From Tannerellaceae bacterium (GTDB lineage Bacteria > Bacteroidota > Bacteroidia > Bacteroidales > Tannerellaceae): a stretch of DNA of 43,438 nucleotides. The notes beneath the pieces are model-generated. The model saw only the letters and a program-made list of their open reading frames with translations, ran no database searches and was not told the origin of the DNA. Location of the stretch: contig JAISMW010000028.1 in NCBI GenBank assembly GCA_031276545.1, positions 1-43,438 of the forward strand. The letters are read 5' to 3'. A program made the translations under genes and the position numbers. This document shows, one piece after another, positions 7,467 to 14,759 of this stretch (its first letter is position 1; every line of letters begins with the position of its first letter).

Positions 7467-9524
7467 TTACTTTTCAATCCGGATGCGTGCATCCACGGCA
7501 AATAAGCCTCTCGCGGTGGCCAGCAGCGGATTTATGTCTATTTCTTTGATTTCGGGCGATATGCGCAGCAGGGTGGAGAGCCGTACAATGATGTCGGCAT
7601 ACTGCTGTTCGTCGATCCCCTGCTGTCCTCTTGTTCCTTTGATAATCGGATAGCCCCGCAGGGATCGAATCATGGAGAAGGTTTCGCTGTACGAGAGCGG
7701 CGCCAGGCCGTAGGATACATCCTGCAAGACTTCCACAAAGATGCCTCCCAGACCGCAGAGGACAATGTGTCCGAAGCGGTCTTCGTATTTGGCTCCGAGG
7801 AAGAGTTCCTGCCCTTTCAGCATGGGCTGTATGAGGACGGCGGAGACGTCGGGCATCCTCATCATCCGTTCGTATTCGAATATCAGGTGTTCTTCGCTGC
7901 GGATATTGAGCGCCACGCCGCCTATATCGCTTTTGTGTACGGGGCCTACCACTTTGACGACAACCGGATACTTCACCTTCGAGGCGAAGGCGGTCAGCTC
8001 GTCCCTGTCTGCCGTAACCCATTCTTCTACGAGCGGGATTTGTGCGGCTGTCAGTACCTTCCGTACATCGTCGGGGCTTAAGTATCCGTCGGGGAAGGTC
8101 TCCATCATCCGGCGAATCTCCGGAATATTCACGCCGTAGAGCTGGATGTCCAGGCCGGCCGGTTTGGGTGTATTGATCACCCGCGAGAGGGCAACGCCCA
8201 GCGTTACTTCGTCCGAAAAGTTTACGTGCCCTTTCTTTATAAAGCTCTTCACTTCCGGTCCGGCGGTGACGATGGAAGGCAGGACGGGGAAGATGGGTTT
8301 TTTGCATTCTTCCATTTTCCTGTGAAGCACCTCGTAGGTATCATACAGCTTCACCAGTCCGGGGCTTCCGAAGATGACCATCATCAGGTCTATTTCGTCA
8401 AACCGGTTCTCGCAATAGTCGATGGCCGTAGCCAGATGCTCCGGCGTTCCTGTCCCGATAATGTCTATCGGATTGCCTACGGCGGAACCGGGGAAGAGTT
8501 TCGACTTCAGTTCGTCGGCCACCGGGCCTTCCAGCTTGGGCACATTCACGCGGCCTTTGGACAGGGCGTCGGCCAGCATCACGGCAGGCCCTCCGGCGTG
8601 CGTCACGATGGCGCAGTTCCTGCCCTTGATTTCTTTCAGCGTAAAGATGCAGGCCACCGTGGTCAGTTCCTCCCGGCTGAAGCAGCGCACAATACCGGCT
8701 TTGCGGAACAGCGCTTCCACGGCGGAATCGGAGCTGGCAATAGCTCCCGTATGCGACGAGGCAGCCCGTTTGCCGGATTCGGTGCTTCCGGCCTTGATAG
8801 CGGCAATCCGGCATCCTTTGCGGATGAGCGACGAGGCATGAAACAGCAATTTGTCGGGATTCCGGATGCTCTCCACATAGAGCATCTTGATTTTAGAATC
8901 CAGTACGGGGTCGAAATGGTGATCCATATATTCCAGCACCTCTTCCACGCCCGTTTGTTTGGAATTGCCTACGGTCCATACGGAAGAGAACCGGAGTCCT
9001 TTCGTTAAGGCCGATTCGATAATGAAAAGCGCGGTTCCTCCGGAACTTGAAATAAAGTCGACTCCCTCGGGATGGAATTCCGGGATGGGTTGCGTAAATA
9101 CGCCCTGGTAATTCATGTTCATCACGCCGATGCAGTTGGGGCCTATCATGGTAGCGCCGGCCTCGTTTACACTTTGGAGGATTTGTTCTTCCAGGAGGCC
9201 TCCTTCCTTTGTTTCTTCACCAAAGCCGGCCGAGACCACGATAAAGGCTTTCACTTTCTTTTCTCCGGCCAGAACCTCCATCACTTCCGGACAGGATTTG
9301 CTGGGAATCGAAATGATGGCCAGCTCCGTGTCGGGGATGTCCCGCACGTCTTTGTACGACTTCAGTCCCTGTACTTCGGTTTCTTTGGCGTTCACCACGT
9401 AGAGTTCCCCTTTGTATTTTCCATCCAGCAGGTTTCTCACAGTACGTCCGCCCGGTTTATGCACATTATTGGAACCGCCCACCACTACGATGCTTTGCGG
9501 ATTAATTAATTCCCGGTTTATCAT
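7467..9524 (-). CDS. ADP-forming acyl-CoA synthetase (acetate-CoA ligase family), fused alpha-beta
   Basis: This family converts acyl-CoA, ADP and phosphate to the free acid, ATP and CoA in fermenters, a substrate-level phosphorylation step. The 685-residue protein has a CoA-binding Rossmann domain at the N-terminus (INPQSIVVVGGSNN, MIGPNCIGVMN), a succinyl-CoA-ligase-like domain with the probable phosphorylated histidine at about 258 (SSHTGAIASSDS), and an ATP-grasp domain in the last 220 residues (YPVVVKVVGPVHKSDIGGV, EIDINPLL). It starts 10 bp after the hypB stop, so hydrogenase maturation and acyl-CoA energy conservation appear cotranscribed. The acyl substrate (acetate, propionate, aryl acid) cannot be told from sequence. 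Confidence 0.92.
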   Translation of the reverse strand: MINRELINPQSIVVVGGSNNVHKPGGRTVRNLLDGKYKGELYVVNAKETEVQGLKSYKDVRDIPDTELAIISIPSKSCPEVMEVLAGEKKVKAFIVVSAGFGEETKEGGLLEEQILQSVNEAGATMIGPNCIGVMNMNYQGVFTQPIPEFHPEGVDFISSSGGTALFIIESALTKGLRFSSVWTVGNSKQTGVEEVLEYMDHHFDPVLDSKIKMLYVESIRNPDKLLFHASSLIRKGCRIAAIKAGSTESGKRAASSHTGAIASSDSAVEALFRKAGIVRCFSREELTTVACIFTLKEIKGRNCAIVTHAGGPAVMLADALSKGRVNVPKLEGPVADELKSKLFPGSAVGNPIDIIGTGTPEHLATAIDYCENRFDEIDLMMVIFGSPGLVKLYDTYEVLHRKMEECKKPIFPVLPSIVTAGPEVKSFIKKGHVNFSDEVTLGVALSRVINTPKPAGLDIQLYGVNIPEIRRMMETFPDGYLSPDDVRKVLTAAQIPLVEEWVTADRDELTAFASKVKYPVVVKVVGPVHKSDIGGVALNIRSEEHLIFEYERMMRMPDVSAVLIQPMLKGQELFLGAKYEDRFGHIVLCGLGGIFVEVLQDVSYGLAPLSYSETFSMIRSLRGYPIIKGTRGQQGIDEQQYADIIVRLSTLLRISPEIKEIDINPLLATARGLFAVDARIRIEK

Positions 9525-9534
9525 ATTCTATGAT

Positions 9535-10227
9535 TTAAAAAGATTTCACTGTATTATTTATCAGCCAGGCGCACCAGGCGTCCATGCCGTCGCCCTTGGT
9601 GGCAGACAGTTCGAACAACTGCAAATGATGATTCACCCTCAGGGCGTTCTCGCGCAGGGTTTGTATGTCGGCGTCGTCCAGGTAGGGCAGCAAGTCTGTC
9701 TTATTGATGATGCACACGTCGGCCTCCTGAAAGATATGCGGGTATTTCAGGGGTTTGTCGTTGCCTTCCGTTGTGCTGACGATTACTACTTTGTGCGCTT
9801 CGCCCAGATCGAACATGGCAGGGCAAACCAGATTCCCCACGTTTTCAATAAAGAGGAGCGATCCTTCGGACGGAGCTAAATGTTTGACGGCATGGTTCAC
9901 CATGTCGGCTTCCAGATGGCATCCCGTCCCGGTATTCACCTGAAAGACGGGAACGGAAAGGGCTTCGATGCGGTTGGCATCGTGTGAGGTTTGCTGGTCG
10001 CCTTCGATCACGTAGATGGCAAGGCGGTCTTTCAGGCGGCGGATAGTTTCTTCCAGAAGGGAGGTTTTTCCCGATCCGGGAGAACTCATCAGGTTCAGCG
10101 CCACTATCTGTTTGGCTTCAAAATAACCCCGGTTGCGCTCGGCAAGGAGGTTATTCCGGTGGAGGACGTCCTCTTCGACGGACAGAACCTTTCGTTCATG
10201 AGGATGATGGTCATGCGTACTGCACAT
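9535..10227 (-). CDS. hypB: Hydrogenase nickel-insertion GTPase HypB
   Basis: HypB, with HypA, delivers nickel to the large subunit of [NiFe]-hydrogenases using GTP. The 230-residue protein has a P-loop SSPGSGKT at 48-55, the GTGCHLEA metal-site cysteine near 103, ENVGNLVCP, and the NKTDLLPY nucleotide-specificity motif. The N-terminus has only a short histidine-rich stretch (HDHHPHE), so it probably stores little nickel. hypA ends 5 bp upstream and the acyl-CoA synthetase begins 10 bp downstream, a tight operon. Confidence 0.96.
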   Translation of the reverse strand: MCSTHDHHPHERKVLSVEEDVLHRNNLLAERNRGYFEAKQIVALNLMSSPGSGKTSLLEETIRRLKDRLAIYVIEGDQQTSHDANRIEALSVPVFQVNTGTGCHLEADMVNHAVKHLAPSEGSLLFIENVGNLVCPAMFDLGEAHKVVIVSTTEGNDKPLKYPHIFQEADVCIINKTDLLPYLDDADIQTLRENALRVNHHLQLFELSATKGDGMDAWCAWLINNTVKSF

Positions 10228-10232
10228 AATGT

Positions 10233-10577
10233 TTATTTGTTTATGACAATTGATTTTACACGAAGTTCTTTTCCTTTAGTCAGCCGGACGGCATACGAAC
10301 CGCATCGGGGGCAGGGATCGAATAGCGCTTCCACCTTGAAACAGTCGCCGCAATCGGCACATATTCCTTCGCCGTCTATATCGTGGCGTACGATACGTGC
10401 ATGTTCCAGCATACTGTGCTTTACGGCGCTTGCAAGGGCGAAGCAAAAGGTGTTCGGTTCGACGCCGGCCATGCGTCCGATTTCTATCTCAATCTCTTCA
10501 ATAACCGAAGCCTGATGCCTGCGAGCCTGTTCTTCGGCAAGTTCTACGATGTGCTGAGCTATCGACAATTCATGCAT
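10233..10577 (-). CDS. hypA: Hydrogenase nickel-insertion protein HypA
   Basis: A 114-residue HypA with the obligatory MHE N-terminus (His2 binds nickel) and a zinc site from Cys73, Cys76, Cys89 and Cys92 (ICADCG and CPRCG). It partners HypB, whose gene follows after 5 bp. This is the first gene of the hypA-hypB-synthetase operon. The MHE motif fixes the start, which lies only 5 bp from a perfect -7 box, so the mRNA may have almost no leader. Confidence 0.96.
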   Translation of the reverse strand: MHELSIAQHIVELAEEQARRHQASVIEEIEIEIGRMAGVEPNTFCFALASAVKHSMLEHARIVRHDIDGEGICADCGDCFKVEALFDPCPRCGSYAVRLTKGKELRVKSIVINK

Positions 10578-10582
10578 TAGGG

Positions 10583-10590
10583 CAAATGTA
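10583..10590 (-). promoter_or_regulatory. Bacteroidota -7 box for hypAB operon
   Basis: Minus-strand TACATTTG is an exact TAnnTTTG match. It ends 5 bp before the hypA start codon. The nearest upstream TTTG (10600-10603, minus) is only 9 bp away, too close for a standard -33 element. Confidence 0.5.
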
Positions 10591-10664
10591 CTATTTTTTC
10601 AAACAGCGACTGACGAGACAAAAAAATAACCACCCGGTAATCGAATGGTTATTTTCAAACTCTG

Positions 10665-10738
10665 TCGGGGTGAGACGACTCGAACGTCCGACCTCCACGT
10701 CCCGAACGTGGCGCGCTAGCCAACTGTGCTACACCCCG
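10665..10738 (-). tRNA. tRNA-Pro (anticodon CGG)
   Basis: The minus strand folds as a tRNA of 74 nt without encoded CCA. The acceptor CGGGGTG pairs with CACCCCG, the discriminator is A, the anticodon stem is CCACG/CGTGG and the loop is TTCGGGA, placing CGG at positions 34-36. The T arm contains GTTCGAGTC. It reads away from hypA and is separated from the palindrome cluster by about 180 bp. Confidence 0.95.
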
Positions 10739-11120
10739 CTTTTTCAATACGGCGGCAAATGTATAAATAATTTTCTGTAGAAAAAAGTATCCCCCCTCTA
10801 AATTCCTCCCCTGCGAGCGTAGTGGAGGCAAACCTCCCGGATGGAAAAAATACCCGTACGGCACGACATTTATCTTTATATCCCTTCCCGTGGATACTCC
10901 TTCCTAGGGAAGAAAATTTTCCAGTACTGGAAAAAATATTTTCCAGTACTGGAAAATAAATTTCTCAGTACTGGAAAATAAATTTCTATACGTATGGCAA
11001 AAAAATTCCCAGAGGTGGAAACTTCCCGGGGAGACGAGGAAGATAATATTTCTGTGTTGCGGGAAAAGGCATACGGCGGAAGACGTTTGCGTCGCACACT
11101 TCCAAACCGCAGATTTTACC
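10739..11120. other. Non-coding gap between tRNA-Pro and the GH29 gene
   Basis: About 380 bp with no convincing gene. A 73-codon minus-strand frame covers the palindrome cluster but has no family resemblance. The notable content is the set of phased palindromes at 10917-10978 and a poor fourth copy near 11006-11020 (TTCCCAGAGGTGGAA). Confidence 0.6.
10917..10978. repeat. Three 18-bp palindromes at 22-bp spacing
   Basis: TTTTCCAGTACTGGAAAA occurs perfectly at 10917-10934 and 10939-10956, and with two changes at 10961-10978 (TTTCTCAGTACTGGAAAA). Centres are 22 bp apart, about two helical turns. They could be binding sites for a dimeric regulator of the downstream fucosidase gene, whose -7 box is about 140 bp away. 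Confidence 0.85.
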
Positions 11121-11128
11121 TATGTTTG
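11121..11128 (+). promoter_or_regulatory. Bacteroidota -7 box upstream of the GH29 gene
   Basis: TATGTTTG is an exact TAnnTTTG match 33 bp before the start codon at 11162. No well-spaced TTTG was seen upstream. Confidence 0.5.
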
Positions 11129-11161
11129 TGTCTTTCTTTATCCTTTTAAACTGATTAAATT

Positions 11162-12667
11162 ATGAGAAATCTATTTTTATTTATGAGAGATCTATTTTTA
11201 TGGTTTGTTTTTCAGGTGATTATTCTGTCGCCCGGCCTACTGTCCTCGTGTTCGGAAGGCGTGAAGCCTCCCGAACCTTACGGCGCTGTCCCCACGGAGC
11301 AGCAGTTGAAATGGCAGCAAATGGAATATTATATGTTTGTCCATTTCGGGCCGAACACGTTTACCGACGTGGAATGGGGAAACGGGAAGGAAGATCCCGC
11401 AGTGTTCAATCCTTCGGCCCTGGATTGCAGGCAGTGGGCGGCTACCGCCAAAGCGGCAGGAATGAAAGGCATTATTATCACAGCCAAACATCATGACGGA
11501 TTCTGCCTCTGGCCCAGTCGGTACAGCACACATACCGTACGCGAAAGCGGCTGGAAGGAAGGGAAAGGAGACGTCCTGAGGGAATTGTCGGAAGCCTGCA
11601 GGGAATACGGACTGGCGTTCGGCGTCTACCTCTCTCCCTGGGATCGGAATCATCCCGCGTACGGTACACCGGAATACAACCGGGTATTCGCAAATACGTT
11701 GGCCGAGGTACTGAGCGGCTACGGTCCGGTCTTCGAACAGTGGTTCGACGGTGCAAACGGCGATGCACACAAAGGAAACCGGCAGGAATACGACTGGGAA
11801 CTGTTCCGCCATACGGTTTATACGCATCAGCCGAACGCCGTTATATTCAGTGATGTAGGCCCCGGTTGCAGATGGGTGGGCAATGAAAGAGGGGTGGCCG
11901 GTGAAACCAACTGGTCGCGCCTGCATGTGGAAGGCTTCGAACCGGGACTGGGAGCGCCTCCTTCCGACACCCTGAACGCCGGCAATATGGATGGCGAGGC
12001 CTGGGTTCCTGCCGAAACCGATGTATCCATCCGTCCGGGATGGTTCTACAGTCCCCGGACGGACGACAAGGTAAAGAGTGTATCGGATTTAGTCGATATC
12101 TATCACACATCCGTAGGGCGAAACTCAAACCTGCTGCTGAACGTACCTCCTAACCGGGAAGGACGCATACACCCCGGCGATTCCACCCGTTTGATGGAGT
12201 TTAAGCGTGCCGTTGAGGCCTGTTTCGCCCGCAACCTGCTGGACGGAGCCACGCTTCGCGCCCTGAATACGAGGGGAGGATCGCGGAAGTATGCCGCCGT
12301 GCATTTATTGAATGAGGATTACGATTCGTATTGGGCAACCGACGACGGCGTACAGACCGTCAGCATAGAAATAAGCCTGCCCGAAGCTGTCGCGTTCAAC
12401 CGTTTTCTTGTGCAGGAATATATTCCTTTGGGACAGCGTATCGCACATTTTACGCTGGAAAGCCGGGACGAATCCGCCGCCGGCTGGGAGGTCGTCGGCG
12501 AGGGAACCACGGTCGGATATAAACGTATCCTGTGCTTCCCCCGTACCACAGCGAAAGAACTGCGGTTGAACATCCGGGGCCTGGCGTCTCCCGTCTTAAA
12601 CAGAATAGGGCTTTACGATGCCCCGGATGTACTGTGTGATCAGTCTATGATTCTTGCCCAGCCGTAA
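11162..12667 (+). CDS. GH29 alpha-L-fucosidase, exported lipoprotein
   Basis: A 501-residue enzyme expected to release L-fucose from host-type glycans. The N-terminal hydrophobic segment ends in a lipobox (SPGLLSSC), so it is probably anchored to a periplasmic or surface membrane face. The catalytic domain shows GH29 hallmarks: MFVHFGPNTFTDVEWG, ITAKHHDGFCLWPS, GVYLSPWDRN, and WFDGANGD with the probable nucleophile Asp near 196. After about residue 350 follows a beta-sandwich of the F5/8 (discoidin) type (AVAFNRFLVQEYIPLGQRIAHFTLE), common in this family. It is not next to a SusC/D pair. The last 28 bp overlap the convergent ilvE gene. Confidence 0.93.
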   Translation: MRNLFLFMRDLFLWFVFQVIILSPGLLSSCSEGVKPPEPYGAVPTEQQLKWQQMEYYMFVHFGPNTFTDVEWGNGKEDPAVFNPSALDCRQWAATAKAAGMKGIIITAKHHDGFCLWPSRYSTHTVRESGWKEGKGDVLRELSEACREYGLAFGVYLSPWDRNHPAYGTPEYNRVFANTLAEVLSGYGPVFEQWFDGANGDAHKGNRQEYDWELFRHTVYTHQPNAVIFSDVGPGCRWVGNERGVAGETNWSRLHVEGFEPGLGAPPSDTLNAGNMDGEAWVPAETDVSIRPGWFYSPRTDDKVKSVSDLVDIYHTSVGRNSNLLLNVPPNREGRIHPGDSTRLMEFKRAVEACFARNLLDGATLRALNTRGGSRKYAAVHLLNEDYDSYWATDDGVQTVSIEISLPEAVAFNRFLVQEYIPLGQRIAHFTLESRDESAAGWEVVGEGTTVGYKRILCFPRTTAKELRLNIRGLASPVLNRIGLYDAPDVLCDQSMILAQP

Positions 12668-13662
12668 GGGTCGGGGGCGTCGCCGGTCTGAATTGCGAGG
12701 AGCCTGTTGTAAAGCTCTTCGCAGACAGGCCCCGGCTTGCCGTCTTTCGAATACACGTAGGAACGGTTTTCGTCCAGATCGTCTATCCGGGAGATAGGGG
12801 TAATTACGGCGGCTGTGCCGCATTCGGCGGTTTCTTCAAACGTACTGAGTTCGGACACGGGGATAGGGCGGCGTTCCACTTTCAACCCCATATCGGCGGC
12901 CAGTTGTATCAGGCTCTTGTTGGTAATCGACGGAAGAATCGAATTCGATTCCGGCGTAATATAGGTGTTGTCGCGAATGGCAAAGAAATTAGCGGGGCCA
13001 CATTCGTCGAGATACAGTTTTTCTTTCGGATCGAGATACAGCACGGCAACATACCCTTGTTCGTGCGCCTTATGGCCGGCAACGAGGCTCGCAGCGTAGT
13101 TGCCGCCCACTTTGTACGTGCCGGTACCCTGAGGAGCTGCACGGTCGTATGCACGCATGATGCAGACAGGCGCCGGCTTGAATCCGGTCTTGAAGTAAGG
13201 GCCTACGGGCGTAACAAAGATCAGAAACAGGTATTCATCGGCAGGCTTTACGCCTATCAGCGCTTCCGTACCGATCAGCAGGGGGCGGATGTATAGCGAT
13301 GCGCCGCTTCCGTAGGGAGGGACAAAGCGCTCGTTCAGTTTGATGGCTTTACATACGGCTTCTTCAAACCTTTCAGGGGGAAATTCGGCCATCATGATTC
13401 CACGTGCGGACAACTGCATACGTTTGGCATTCTCGTCTATACGGAAGGCGCGGATTTTCCCGTCCTTGCCGCGGAAAGCTTTCAGTCCTTCGAAGGCTTC
13501 CTGTCCGTAGTGCAGGCAGGTGGCCGACATGTGGATATTGATGATTTCCGAAGAGCTTACTTCCGGTTCGCCCCATTGGCCGTTGCGATAATAACATCTT
13601 ACGTTATAGTCTGTTTTCATGTACCCGAAAGAGAGTTCAGACCAGTTGATAACATTTTCCAT
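12640..13662 (-). CDS. ilvE: Branched-chain amino acid aminotransferase
   Basis: A 340-residue fold-type IV PLP enzyme that interconverts Val, Leu and Ile with their 2-oxo acids, in the cytosol. The Schiff-base lysine is Lys184 in GTYKVGGNYA. Other family motifs are FEGLKAFR, IRPLLIGT and the Glu in LDECGPANFF. Length and start (MENVINWSELSFGYMKTDY) fit Bacteroidales IlvE. It is transcribed divergently from metF, both with -7 boxes in the 86-bp gap, and overlaps the 3' end of the GH29 gene. Confidence 0.96.
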   Translation of the reverse strand: MENVINWSELSFGYMKTDYNVRCYYRNGQWGEPEVSSSEIINIHMSATCLHYGQEAFEGLKAFRGKDGKIRAFRIDENAKRMQLSARGIMMAEFPPERFEEAVCKAIKLNERFVPPYGSGASLYIRPLLIGTEALIGVKPADEYLFLIFVTPVGPYFKTGFKPAPVCIMRAYDRAAPQGTGTYKVGGNYAASLVAGHKAHEQGYVAVLYLDPKEKLYLDECGPANFFAIRDNTYITPESNSILPSITNKSLIQLAADMGLKVERRPIPVSELSTFEETAECGTAAVITPISRIDDLDENRSYVYSKDGKPGPVCEELYNRLLAIQTGDAPDPYGWARIID

Positions 13663-13689
13663 TTGATTCCGTTTATTAGATTACGGCTG

Positions 13690-13697
13690 CAAAAGTA
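13690..13697 (-). promoter_or_regulatory. -7 box for ilvE
   Basis: Minus-strand TACTTTTG is an exact TAnnTTTG match, 27 bp upstream of the ilvE start at 13662. Confidence 0.55.
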
Positions 13698-13710
13698 AAC
13701 TATTCAACAG

Positions 13711-13727
13711 TATATTTGCTACATTTG
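13711..13727 (+). promoter_or_regulatory. Two consecutive -7 boxes upstream of metF
   Basis: TATATTTG (13711-13718) and TACATTTG (13720-13727) both match TAnnTTTG exactly, 9 bp apart, upstream of the metF start at 13749. They could give two transcript starts. Together with the ilvE box this makes a compact divergent promoter region. Confidence 0.55.
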
Positions 13728-13748
13728 CATCAAAATAATCACAGAACT

Positions 13749-14702
13749 ATGAGGGTCATTGAACATATACACAACAGCAAACGCACGGCTTTTTCGTTCG
13801 AAATACTTCCCCCTGTAAAAGGAAACAGTATCCGGAATATATATAATGTAATCGACCGCTTGAGGGAGTTTGATCCCAAATACATCAACATCACCTCCCA
13901 TCACAGCGAATATCTTTATAAAACACAGCCCGACGGCACTATCCAGAAGGTGAATATCCGGAAGCGTCCCGGATCCGTGGCCATTGCTTCGGCTATACAG
14001 AACAGATACGGTATCACTGCCGTACCGCATATTATATGTAAGGGATTTACGAAAGATGAAACGGAATACGCCCTGATAGACCTCAATTTCCTGGGAGTGT
14101 ACGACCTCCTTCTTCTTCGGGGAGATACCAAAACGCTTGCTCCCCCGGAGCAGGACGCCGCCCTGTATCATGAACATGCTACGGATTTGCAGCGTCAGGT
14201 AAACCATTTCAATACAGGTATCGCCCTCGACGGATCTGCTTTCGAGGCCAACGAAACGCCGTTTTCGTATGGCATGGCCTGCTATCCGGAAAAGCATGAG
14301 GAAGCGCCGAATATGGAATCCGATCTGTACTACGCAAAGGAGAAGGTGAAACACGGCGCCGGTTACCTGGTTACACAAATGTTTTTCGACAATCGGAAGT
14401 ATTACGCTTTTGTAGACCGCTGCCGCAAGGAAGGGATTACCGTACCCATCATACCGGGTATCAAGCCGATTGTGTTCAGGAATCAGTTGAACGTACTTCC
14501 CAGGGTTTTCCGCTCGGAAATACCGGAACCCCTCGCCGCGGAACTTCGCAAATGCACATCCGACGAAGCGGCTAAAACCGTCGGAATCGAATGGTGCAAA
14601 CAGCAATGCAAAGACCTTATCGCCCATCAGGCGCCCAGCCTGCATTTCTATACATTTATGGCTACCGACAGCGTCTATCAGGTAGCCAGAGAAGTTTATT
14701 GA
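13749..14702 (+). CDS. metF: Methylenetetrahydrofolate reductase
   Basis: A 317-residue cytosolic FAD enzyme that reduces 5,10-methylene-THF to 5-methyl-THF for methionine synthesis. Family motifs are FSFEILPPVKG near the N-terminus, ITSHHSEY, VPHIICKGFT, LRGDTK, ETPFSYGMACYPEKHEEAPN, YLVTQMFFDN and PIIPGIKP. The in-frame Met at 13716 was rejected because it lies across the second -7 box; MRVIEHIHNSK fits family length. A strong hairpin follows the stop. With glyA nearby, two one-carbon genes share the neighbourhood but not an operon. Confidence 0.96.
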   Translation: MRVIEHIHNSKRTAFSFEILPPVKGNSIRNIYNVIDRLREFDPKYINITSHHSEYLYKTQPDGTIQKVNIRKRPGSVAIASAIQNRYGITAVPHIICKGFTKDETEYALIDLNFLGVYDLLLLRGDTKTLAPPEQDAALYHEHATDLQRQVNHFNTGIALDGSAFEANETPFSYGMACYPEKHEEAPNMESDLYYAKEKVKHGAGYLVTQMFFDNRKYYAFVDRCRKEGITVPIIPGIKPIVFRNQLNVLPRVFRSEIPEPLAAELRKCTSDEAAKTVGIEWCKQQCKDLIAHQAPSLHFYTFMATDSVYQVAREVY

Positions 14703-14715
14703 CGGGAAATTAAAG

Positions 14716-14755
14716 AAGGAGCGGGTTGCCGATTCAGTACGGCAACCCGCTCCTT
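14716..14755. terminator. Bidirectional terminator hairpin, metF / GH20
   Basis: A perfect 16-bp stem (AAGGAGCGGGTTGCCG at 14716-14731 with its complement at 14740-14755) and an 8-nt loop lie between convergent genes. The flanks are A/T-rich rather than pure T-runs. Confidence 0.85.
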
Positions 14756-14759
14756 ATGT

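Noticed and set aside
10876..11097. 73-codon minus-strand frame over the phased palindromes
   Set aside because: Its sequence is dominated by translated palindromes, with no family resemblance and no upstream -7 box.
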